Shown here piece by piece: positions 8,125 to 13,978 of a DNA stretch of 17,468 nucleotides. The position numbers and the translations under genes were made by a program. Numbering within the stretch: position 1 is the stretch's first letter; every line of letters starts with the position of its first letter. The notes under the pieces were generated by a model. It ran no database searches. It worked only from the letters and a program-made list of their open reading frames with translations, and was not told the DNA's origin. Origin of the DNA: Phenylobacterium sp. (GTDB lineage Bacteria > Pseudomonadota > Alphaproteobacteria > Caulobacterales > Caulobacteraceae); the NCBI GenBank assembly GCA_028290925.1, contig JAQGIX010000370.1:1-17468 (forward strand). Direction: 5' to 3'.

Positions 8125-8166
8125 GCCGTTGAACCCGGCCGAGGCTCGGATCATAGTCGCCCGGTC

Positions 8167-8385
8167 ATGCGCGACCCGGGCGAAGCCGCCGCCAATTCCG
8201 AACTCGACCTGCGAGCCCGGCCTGAGCCGCGGCCGGGGACGTTCGTGCAGGTCGCGCCCGGGCCCGAGCAGCCGGACGAACGCGACAAGGCCGGCGCCCA
8301 AGGCGGCATGGCCCTGGCGCTGACTCTGGGCGCGGTGTTCTGGGCCGCCGTCGGCGCCGCGGCGATCTACTTCCTGCGCCGCTAG
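8167..8385 (+). CDS. Small single-pass membrane protein, unknown function
   Basis: This is a 72-codon frame with the same G/C-rich third positions as its neighbours. The N-terminal two thirds is charged and proline-rich (residues 1-46). The C-terminus is one clear transmembrane helix, MALALTLGAVFWAAVGAAAI at about 48-67, ending in basic residues (FLRR), which suggests N-out or tail-anchored insertion. There is no recognisable domain and no good Shine-Dalgarno before the ATG. It sits 42 bases after paoC and 133 before the ATP-grasp operon, so it could be the last gene of the pao transcript or stand alone. I do not recognise a family. The codon bias and sensible membrane segment argue it is real. 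Confidence 0.5.
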   Translation: MRDPGEAAANSELDLRARPEPRPGTFVQVAPGPEQPDERDKAGAQGGMALALTLGAVFWAAVGAAAIYFLRR

Positions 8386-8500
8386 GCCGGGCGCCGAAAG
8401 TCCGGTCACAAATGCCTGGAATTAGGGCACCTTCGCCGCCGACGGACTTCAGCGGGCGGGCTCCCTGTGCGGGATGCGGCGTTTAGCTCTTGCTGGAGCC

Positions 8501-8507
8501 GGGAGGT
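8501..8507 (+). promoter_or_regulatory. Shine-Dalgarno GGGAGGT for the ATP-grasp gene
   Basis: GGGAGGT ends 11 bases before ATG 8519. It favours that start over the in-frame ATG at 8474, which would add 15 residues with no conserved content and lacks such a site. Confidence 0.55.
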
Positions 8508-8518
8508 GCGTCGCGTCC

Positions 8519-9937
8519 ATGGCCGACTCGTTCGACGAGATGAACGGCTGGGCCGGCTCGGGGCCCCGCGCGGCCTATGGCGATGTGCGGCGCTGGCTGG
8601 ACGAGACCCCGCCGGAGATCCTGCAGACGCGACGCGCCCAGGCCGAGCTGTTGTTCCGCCGCACGGGCATCACCTTCAGCGTCTACGGCGACGCCGATGG
8701 CGCCGAGCGCCTGATCCCCTTCGACCTGGTGCCGCGGGTGCTCACCGGGACCGAATGGGCGCGCCTCGAGCGCGGCCTCATCCAGCGGGTCGAGGCGCTG
8801 AACGCCCTGTCGGCCGACCTCTACAATGGCCAGGAAATCCTTCGCGCCGGGGTGATCCCGCCGGAGCTGGTGAGTCTCAATCCGCAGTACCAGCTGGCCG
8901 TGGCGGGCCATGTCCCGCCGAAAGGCGTCTTCGTGCACATCGCCGGCATCGACCTGGTGCGCACCGGCCCCGACGACTTCTACGTCCTGGAGGACAACGC
9001 CCGCACGCCGTCGGGCGTCTCCTACATGCTCGAGAACCGGGAGATGATGCTCCGGCTGTTCCCCGATCTCCTGCAGCGCTCGCAGGTGGCGCCGGTGGAG
9101 ACCTATCCGGACCTGCTGCTGGAGACCCTGCGCTCGGTGGCCCCCGAGCGCCACGACGGCGACGCCGGCATCGTGGTGCTGACGCCGGGGCCGCACAACT
9201 CGGCCTTCTACGAGCACAGCTTCCTGGCGGACAAGATGGGCGTCGAGCTGGTGGAGGGCGCCGACCTCTTCGTCCGCGATGACCGCGTCTTCATGCGCAC
9301 CACCGAAGGGCCGCGGCGGGTGGACGTGATCTACCGGCGGATCGACGACGCCTATCTCGATCCGCTGTTCTTCCGGCCGGACTCGACGCTGGGCGTGCCC
9401 GGGCTGCTGACGGCCTACCTGGCGGGCAATGTCGCCATCGCCAACGCCATCGGGACCGGCGTGGCCGACGACAAGGCCATGTACAGCTACATGCCCGAGG
9501 TGATCCGCTTCTACAGCGGCCAGGAGGCCATCCTGCCGAACGTGCCCACCTGGCGCTGCCGGGAGGCGGAGCACCTGGCCTATGTGCTGGATCATCTTCC
9601 CGAGCTGGTGGTGAAGGAGGTCGACGGCTCAGGCGGCTACGGCATGCTGGTCGGCCCGCACTCGACCAAGGCCCAGATCGAGATCTTCGCCCAGAAGCTG
9701 CGGGCCGGGCCGGAACGCTTCATCGCCCAGCCGACACTGGCCCTCTCCACCTGCCCGACGCTCTGCGACAGCGGCATCGAACCCCGCCACGTGGACCTGC
9801 GCCCCTTCGTGCTGACCGGCGCGCGCGGGGTGAAGGTGGTCCCCGGCGGCCTGACGCGGGTCGCCCTCACGCCGGGCTCCCTGGTGGTCAACTCCAGCCA
9901 GGGCGGCGGCACCAAGGACACCTGGGTGACGGGCTAG
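8519..9937 (+). CDS. Circularly permuted ATP-grasp family protein
   Basis: This predicted cytoplasmic ATP-dependent carboxylate-amine ligase (472 aa) belongs to the circularly permuted ATP-grasp family (formerly DUF404/DUF407). Family marks: LFRRTGITFSVYGD near 44-57, GIDLVRTGPDDFYVLEDNAR at about 143-162, continuing into RTPSGVSYMLENR with D159-N160 as probable metal/ATP ligands. The glycine-rich nucleotide loop VVKEVDGSGGYGML (K366 inside it) is followed by FIAQPTLALSTCP and HVDLRPFVL. In the permuted fold these elements appear in rearranged order relative to classical ATP-grasp enzymes. It heads a four-gene operon with Alpha-E (2-base gap), transglutaminase-like and Anbu genes, a conserved bacterial neighbourhood. 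From the fold, it would form an amide or peptide bond; the actual substrate is not established. The start is set by the Shine-Dalgarno at 8501-8507. Confidence 0.92.
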   Translation: MADSFDEMNGWAGSGPRAAYGDVRRWLDETPPEILQTRRAQAELLFRRTGITFSVYGDADGAERLIPFDLVPRVLTGTEWARLERGLIQRVEALNALSADLYNGQEILRAGVIPPELVSLNPQYQLAVAGHVPPKGVFVHIAGIDLVRTGPDDFYVLEDNARTPSGVSYMLENREMMLRLFPDLLQRSQVAPVETYPDLLLETLRSVAPERHDGDAGIVVLTPGPHNSAFYEHSFLADKMGVELVEGADLFVRDDRVFMRTTEGPRRVDVIYRRIDDAYLDPLFFRPDSTLGVPGLLTAYLAGNVAIANAIGTGVADDKAMYSYMPEVIRFYSGQEAILPNVPTWRCREAEHLAYVLDHLPELVVKEVDGSGGYGMLVGPHSTKAQIEIFAQKLRAGPERFIAQPTLALSTCPTLCDSGIEPRHVDLRPFVLTGARGVKVVPGGLTRVALTPGSLVVNSSQGGGTKDTWVTG

Positions 9938-9939
9938 GC

Positions 9940-10881
9940 ATGCTGTCGCGGACCGCAGCTGACCTTTTCTGGACCGGGCGCTACCTGGAGCGCGCCGACT
10001 TCATCTGCCGGCTGGTGGACGCCACCGCGCGCCTGGCCAGCCTGCCCTCGACCTATGGCGGCGATCCCACGGCCTGGGCGGGGGCGCTGGCGGCGGTCGG
10101 GGTGGCCGACGCCTTCGCCGCCTCCGGCGCGGAGATGTCGGAGGCCAACGTCGCGCCGTTCCTCACCATCGACCCGGCCAATCCCTCCTCGATCCGCAAC
10201 TGCCTGGAGCGGGCGCGCGGCAATGCGCGGGCCGTGCGCACCGCCCTGACCCTGGAAGCCTGGGAGAACCTCAACGGCGCCTGGCACGAGGTGGAACGGT
10301 TCTCCGGCCCGAACCTGTCGCGGGCCCGCGCCGGGGAGCTGGTGGAGACCGTGCGCCGCGCGGTGCTGGCCTTCGACGGCTCGGCCCACCGCACCATGCT
10401 GCGCGACGACGCCTACTGGTTCCTGCAGCTGGGCGCCGCCATGGAACGCGCCGACAACACCGCCCGGCTGCTGGACGTGAAGTACCACCTGCTCCTGCCG
10501 CGCGACGAGCCGGTGGGCGGCAGCCTCGATTATTTCCAGTGGGCGACCATCCTGCGGACGGTCTCGGCGCTGACCGCTTATCGCTGGGTCTATCGCGACA
10601 CGGTGAAGCCCTGGCTGGTGGCGGACCTGTTGATCTTCAACACCCAGATGCCGCGCTCGCTGGCCTCCTGCTACGACGAGCTCGTCGAGCTGCTGGATCA
10701 CCTGGGCCGGGGCTCCGGCCGCCGCGGACCGGCCACGCGCACCGCCTCGGCCGTGCAGCACGGCCTGCGCAACACCAATATCGAGGCGGTGTTCGCCTCC
10801 GGCCTGCACGAGTTCATCGGCCGGTTCATCGCCGACAACAACAAGCTGGGCTCGGCCGTCGCCGAGCAGTTCCTGTTCTGA
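9940..10881 (+). CDS. Alpha-E domain protein (DUF403)
   Basis: This all-helical protein of 313 aa is the regular partner of circularly permuted ATP-grasp enzymes. It starts with the diagnostic LSRTAADLFWTGRYLERAD (2-20) and repeats the same kind of motif in the middle, MERADNTARLLDVKYHLLLP from M168. Further on are YRWVYRDTVKPW and the conserved LLIFNTQMPRSLASCYDEL. No catalytic residues are known for the family; a scaffold or substrate-binding role beside the ATP-grasp enzyme is an inference. The ATG lies 2 bases after the ATP-grasp stop and the stop lies 2 bases before the transglutaminase start, so the three are almost certainly translated from one mRNA. No signal peptide or membrane segment is visible. 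Confidence 0.93.
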   Translation: MLSRTAADLFWTGRYLERADFICRLVDATARLASLPSTYGGDPTAWAGALAAVGVADAFAASGAEMSEANVAPFLTIDPANPSSIRNCLERARGNARAVRTALTLEAWENLNGAWHEVERFSGPNLSRARAGELVETVRRAVLAFDGSAHRTMLRDDAYWFLQLGAAMERADNTARLLDVKYHLLLPRDEPVGGSLDYFQWATILRTVSALTAYRWVYRDTVKPWLVADLLIFNTQMPRSLASCYDELVELLDHLGRGSGRRGPATRTASAVQHGLRNTNIEAVFASGLHEFIGRFIADNNKLGSAVAEQFLF

Positions 10882-10883
10882 CC

Positions 10884-11699
10884 ATGCGCATCCGGGTCCA
10901 CCACGCCACCAGCTACGACTACCAGTTCCCCGCCGAGGGCGTGGTCCAGGCGCTGCGCATGAAGCCCTCCGACCACGAGGGTCAGCGGGTGGTCCACTGG
11001 CGCCTCGACGTGGACGTCGACGGCCTGCTGCGCGAGCGGCGCGACGCCTTCGGCAACTGGCTGCACATCTTCTCGGCCGACCAGCCGGTGACCTCGCTCA
11101 CCCTGCGGGTCACCGGCGAGGTGGAGGTGCGCGACACCGCCGGCGTGGTGCGCGGCGCGATCGAGCGCTTCCCGCCAGGGGTGTTCCTGCGTGTCACGGA
11201 CCTGACGACGCCGGACGCCACCCTGCGCGACTGGGCGGCGGAGACGGAACCGGGCGAGACCCTCGCCCGTTTGCACGCGCTCATGGGGCGCCTGCACGAC
11301 GACATGAGCTTCGACACCGCGGCCACCAACGTCGCCACCCCCGCGCCGGAGGCCTTCGCCCACCGGCGCGGCGTCTGCCAGGACTACGCCCATATCTTCA
11401 TCGCCGCGGCCCGCACCCTCGGCATTCCGGCCCGCTATGTCTCCGGCCACCTGGCGCGGCCGGAGACCGACGCCCAGGACGCCGCCCACGCCTGGGCCGA
11501 GGCCTGGGCCGAAGACCTGGGGTGGGTCGCTTTCGACGCCGCCAACGGCGTCTGCGCCAATGAATCCTATCTTCGCGTAGCGACCGGACTCGACTATCTC
11601 GATGCGGCGCCCATGCGGGGCGCGCGCCGAGGCGGCGGGGCGGAACGGCTGAGCGTGGCGGTGCACGCCCGCGACGCCGGCTTCCAGCGGCAGGACTGA
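10884..11699 (+). CDS. Transglutaminase-like cysteine protease/transferase domain protein
   Basis: This is a 271-aa protein with a bacterial transglutaminase N-terminal region (MRIRVHHATSYDYQFPAEGV, beta-rich to about residue 90) and a transglutaminase-like core. The papain-type triad is intact: Cys165 in RRGVCQDYAH, His202 in DAAHAWAEAW and Asp218 in WVAFDAANG. Proteins of this fold hydrolyse or transfer amide bonds, so here the gene could cut or exchange what the ATP-grasp enzyme joins; that is inference from fold and linkage. The frame stays open upstream into the Alpha-E gene, but the ATG at 10884 begins the conserved N-terminus and lies 2 bases after the Alpha-E stop. No export signal is visible, pointing to the cytoplasm. 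The Anbu gene follows after 12 bases. Confidence 0.93.
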   Translation: MRIRVHHATSYDYQFPAEGVVQALRMKPSDHEGQRVVHWRLDVDVDGLLRERRDAFGNWLHIFSADQPVTSLTLRVTGEVEVRDTAGVVRGAIERFPPGVFLRVTDLTTPDATLRDWAAETEPGETLARLHALMGRLHDDMSFDTAATNVATPAPEAFAHRRGVCQDYAHIFIAAARTLGIPARYVSGHLARPETDAQDAAHAWAEAWAEDLGWVAFDAANGVCANESYLRVATGLDYLDAAPMRGARRGGGAERLSVAVHARDAGFQRQD

Positions 11700-11711
11700 G
11701 CGGAGAGATAG

Positions 11712-12452
11712 GTGACCTACTGCGTCGGCGTCCTGGTGAAGGAAGGCCTGGCTGTGCTGGCCGATACGCGGACCAACGCCGGCGTCGACAATGTCTCGAC
11801 CTATCGCAAGCTGCGGATCTTCGGCAACGACGGCAAGCGGCTGATCGCGGTGGCCTCGGCCGGCAGCCTCTCCACCACCCAGACGGCGATCGAGCGGGCC
11901 TGCCTGGGGATCGAGGCGCCCGACACCCAGGAGACGGAATCGATCCTGACCGCGCCCTCGATCCACCGCGCGGCCTATATCCTGGGCCAGGCGATCCGCT
12001 TCACCCGCGACGAGATGGAGGGGCTGAGGCAGGACGACGTGAACTTCGACGCCACCCTGCTGGTGGGCGGCAGCGTCGGCGGCGAGCGGACCCGGCTGTT
12101 CCTGGTCTACGCCGCCGGCAACTTCATCGAGAGCGGCGACGACACGCCCTTTCTGCAGATCGGCGAGACCAAGTACGGCAAGCCGATCCTCGATCGCGCC
12201 CTGTCCTACGACACCGAGCTGGACGAGGCGGTGAAGATCGCCCTGATCTCCTTCTCCTCCACCATGCGCTCGAACCTGGCGGTCGGCCTGCCGATCGACC
12301 TCGTCACCGTCCGCTCAGCCCAGTGCAAGGCCGAGCTGGTCTATCGGATAGACGACCACGACGAATATTATCGCGACCTCAACGACCGCTGGTCGAAGGC
12401 GCTGCGCGCCGCCCAGGCCTCGATCCCCAAGCCGCCCTACGGCGTGGCCTGA
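11712..12452 (+). CDS. Anbu, proteasome-type Ntn-hydrolase peptidase
   Basis: This is a 246-aa member of the Anbu family (ancestral beta subunit), a bacterial relative of proteasome beta and HslV that assembles into rings or open helical oligomers. The start is GTG 11712, giving M-T-Y-C-V-G. Removal of the Met exposes Thr1 as the N-terminal nucleophile. With Thr as 1, Asp17 (LADTRTN) and Lys32 (TYRKLRIF) fall where the proteasome Asp17/Lys33 pair is expected, so the active site looks complete. LIAVASAGSLSTTQT, FDATLLVGGSVGG and LFLVYAAGNFIE are Ntn-fold strands typical of the family. GGAG at 11702-11705 serves the start. It is the last gene of the ATP-grasp / Alpha-E / transglutaminase operon, a recurrent association, and its 3' end overlaps a convergent HTH gene by 16 bases. 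No cognate unfoldase gene is nearby. Confidence 0.94.
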   Translation: MTYCVGVLVKEGLAVLADTRTNAGVDNVSTYRKLRIFGNDGKRLIAVASAGSLSTTQTAIERACLGIEAPDTQETESILTAPSIHRAAYILGQAIRFTRDEMEGLRQDDVNFDATLLVGGSVGGERTRLFLVYAAGNFIESGDDTPFLQIGETKYGKPILDRALSYDTELDEAVKIALISFSSTMRSNLAVGLPIDLVTVRSAQCKAELVYRIDDHDEYYRDLNDRWSKALRAAQASIPKPPYGVA

Positions 12453-12685
12453 GCGCCTGCGCCGTCGCCCTCCGGCGTGAAGCCGACGGGCAGGTAGCCG
12501 TGCAGGAAGCTCTCCACCGCCACGGTGACCGGGCCGGAGATGTCGCGCTTGCCGGCTTCCATCTCCAGCACCCGCTTCTCGCCCTGCTTATCGCCGCCCG
12601 CGAGCCGCAGCGCCCGGGCGAGATCGAGCGGCGTCCAGCCGAGCGCTTCGCGCGCCTGCTTCAGATGTGGGCCGGTCTTGATCAC
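12437..12685 (-). CDS. Small helix-turn-helix protein (XRE-like)
   Basis: This is the only convincing - strand gene. From a GTG at 12685, with GGAG 9 bases upstream, it gives 82 aa beginning MIKTGPHLKQAREALGWTPL, then a helix-turn-helix: DLARALRLAGG...GEKRVLEMEAGKRDISGPV, followed by TVAVESFLHGYLPVGF. The LKxAREALG...VxxWE/LEMEAGKR pattern is the usual XRE-like DNA-binding layout, with LEMEAGKR in place of the commoner WERG segment. The frame could start earlier, at ATG 12727 or GTG 12802 (121 aa), but the added residues look unstructured. It converges on anbu with a 16-base overlap of the 3' ends and is divergent from the TauE-type permease gene. It may regulate itself or a neighbour; the target is unknown. 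Confidence 0.75.
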   Translation of the reverse strand: MIKTGPHLKQAREALGWTPLDLARALRLAGGDKQGEKRVLEMEAGKRDISGPVTVAVESFLHGYLPVGFTPEGDGAGAQATP

Positions 12686-12824
12686 GGAAGGACGCTCCAC
12701 GAAACGCGTAGGCTCGCCGCGGCGCATAGCCCACCCGCCGCCGGCCGGAAAGAGCTGATAGCCTGCTCCTTCCGTGTGCCGACCGGAGCCCTTTTTCCGC
12801 ACAGACTGTCACAATTTTAGTCGC

Positions 12825-12837
12825 CGCCTGTCAGGCG
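12825..12837. repeat. 13-base palindrome between the divergent HTH and permease genes
   Basis: CGCCTGTCAGGCG is a perfect palindrome around a central T, between the - strand HTH gene and the + strand permease. Its place makes it a candidate operator for the small HTH protein. GC-rich palindromes of this length are not rare in such DNA, and no second copy was seen nearby. Confidence 0.3.
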
Positions 12838-12935
12838 CCCCGATTCTTCGCGGTTTACGCGGAACGCCGCGGTCATCGCGTGCTGTCCTCACAGGCCGCA
12901 AGCCGATCGCTCGCATGACCATGGCGCCCCAGTAA

Positions 12936-13727
12936 ATGAGTGGAATTTCACCCGTCACGATCGGCCTCCTGGTCGTGATCCTCGCCGCCTCGGCGGTCAT
13001 GAGCGGGCTTTCGGGCTTCGGCTTTTCGGCGATCGGCGCGCTCTGCCTGACCCTGTTGCCGCCACAGCTGGGCGTTCCGCTGCTGATGACCTTGTCGGCC
13101 GCCAACCAGGTCATGTCGCTGCGCCAGCTGAAGGCGGACATGAAGCCGTTCCGGCAATGGTGGCCCGACGGTCCGGCTCCCTATCTGCTGGGCGGCCTGA
13201 TCGGCGTCCCGCTCGGGCTGATGATCCTGCGCTCCCTGCCGACCTCAAACCTGATGGCGGTGTTCGGCGGGTTCCTGGTGCTCTACGCCGCCTATTCCCT
13301 GCTGAAGCCGCGGGCGGCGCACGCCCAGGTGAAGGACAGCTGGCTGGCCTCGTCCCTGGTCGGCATGACCGGCGGCGTCATCGGCGGCTTCACCGCCTTC
13401 CCAGGCGCGCCGGTAGTGGTCTGGAGCGGCCTGCGCCATCTGCCCAAGCGCGAATCCCGGGCCATCGTGCAGCCCTATATCTTCGGCCTGCAGGTCCTGG
13501 CGATCGGGCTCCTCGCCCTGCAGCGCCCCCAGACCTTCGACCGATCCTACTGGATGCTGGTGGCGATCACGGTGCCGGTGGTGCTGCCCTGCACCCTGCT
13601 GGGCGTGAACCTCTACCGGTCGCTCTCGGACATCAATTTCCGGCGGGTGACCTTCATGCTGCTGGGCGTCTCAGGCGTCGGCCTGCTGATCAAGGCCCTT
13701 GGGACACTCCTCGGCGCTCACGCCTAA
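12936..13727 (+). CDS. TauE/SafE (TSUP) family membrane permease
   Basis: This is an inner-membrane protein of 263 aa with seven to eight hydrophobic helices and the inverted two-half layout of the TauE/SafE family (exporters or importers of sulfite, sulfonates or related organic anions). The first half carries the signature AVMSGLSGFGFSAIGA near residues 20-35; the second half repeats it as GMTGGVIGGFTAFPGAPVVV near 145-164. The last helices are IGLLALQ, WMLVAITVPVVLPCTLLGV and FMLLGVSGVGLLIKAL. ATG 12936 directly follows an in-frame TAA, so this is the earliest start; no clear Shine-Dalgarno precedes it. It stands alone on the + strand, 208 bases before the AT-rich end of the next receptor's control region. 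The substrate cannot be told from sequence. Confidence 0.88.
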   Translation: MSGISPVTIGLLVVILAASAVMSGLSGFGFSAIGALCLTLLPPQLGVPLLMTLSAANQVMSLRQLKADMKPFRQWWPDGPAPYLLGGLIGVPLGLMILRSLPTSNLMAVFGGFLVLYAAYSLLKPRAAHAQVKDSWLASSLVGMTGGVIGGFTAFPGAPVVVWSGLRHLPKRESRAIVQPYIFGLQVLAIGLLALQRPQTFDRSYWMLVAITVPVVLPCTLLGVNLYRSLSDINFRRVTFMLLGVSGVGLLIKALGTLLGAHA

Positions 13728-13786
13728 TAGACTTGCCGAAAATCTAAGCATCTGCCCGCTTCTTCACAATATTATTTAGGTATTGC

Positions 13787-13820
13787 TCGAATAATTTGCA
13801 ATATATCTAACATTATTCGA
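13787..13820. repeat. Perfect 9-bp inverted repeat in the AT-rich control region
   Basis: TCGAATAAT at 13787-13795 and ATTATTCGA at 13812-13820 are exact reverse complements separated by 16 bases, giving about two helical turns centre to centre. This spacing suits a dimeric regulator better than an RNA terminator. A smaller ATTGC...GCAAT pair (13782-13786 and 13798-13802) overlaps the left arm. Confidence 0.55.
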
Positions 13821-13832
13821 ATTTTGCATTCC

Positions 13833-13842
13833 TGATATATCA
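13833..13842. repeat. 10-bp palindrome TGATATATCA
   Basis: TGATATATCA is perfectly self-complementary, lying 12 bases beyond the right arm of the larger inverted repeat. It could be a second operator or part of a promoter. AT-rich DNA makes such palindromes more likely by chance. Confidence 0.35.
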
Positions 13843-13978
13843 ATGATTGCCGGGCCCTTCCGGTCATTGAACTATTGACTAAGGGCTGCGAGCCACCAAG
13901 GCCGCTGCCGACAGCTTGGGGGGCCACGACCTTGAAGGGGAAAACAATCATGAATTGAACAAAGAACGGGGATATTCG

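Larger units (their letters stand above)
13728..13978 (+). promoter_or_regulatory. AT-rich intergenic control region upstream of the second TonB receptor
   Basis: This 251-base gap holds no gene. Bases 13761-13840 are about 25% G+C in an otherwise very GC-rich window. It contains a 9-bp inverted repeat (13787-13820) and a 10-bp palindrome (13833-13842), plus several TTGCAA/TTTTGCAT-like stretches. I could not pick one -35/-10 pair with proper spacing. It most likely holds the promoter and operators of the downstream receptor; no match to a Fur box was seen. Confidence 0.6.

Noticed and set aside
8398..8449. Inverted repeat AAGTCCG ... CGGACTT upstream of the ATP-grasp operon
   Set aside because: Only 7 bp with a 38-base separation, no T-tract and no promoter-like element attached; chance is a sufficient explanation.
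8483..9595. A 370-codon - strand frame opposite the ATP-grasp gene
   Set aside because: Mirror of the well-conserved ATP-grasp coding sequence; the product has no domain-like pattern and is dominated by His, Arg and Gly.
12814..12834. TAAAAT / CTGACA pair as a - strand promoter for the HTH gene
   Set aside because: The elements are only 9 bases apart, far short of the spacing needed for a sigma-70 promoter.
12809..13141. A 110-codon - strand frame overlapping the TauE-type permease 5' end
   Set aside because: It would run antisense through the first helices of the permease; the product is Arg/Pro/Thr-rich with no recognisable domain.
13875..13900. TTGACT at 13875-13880 as a -35 element for the second receptor
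   Set aside because: No acceptable -10 element of either the general or Caulobacter housekeeping type lies at the proper distance.
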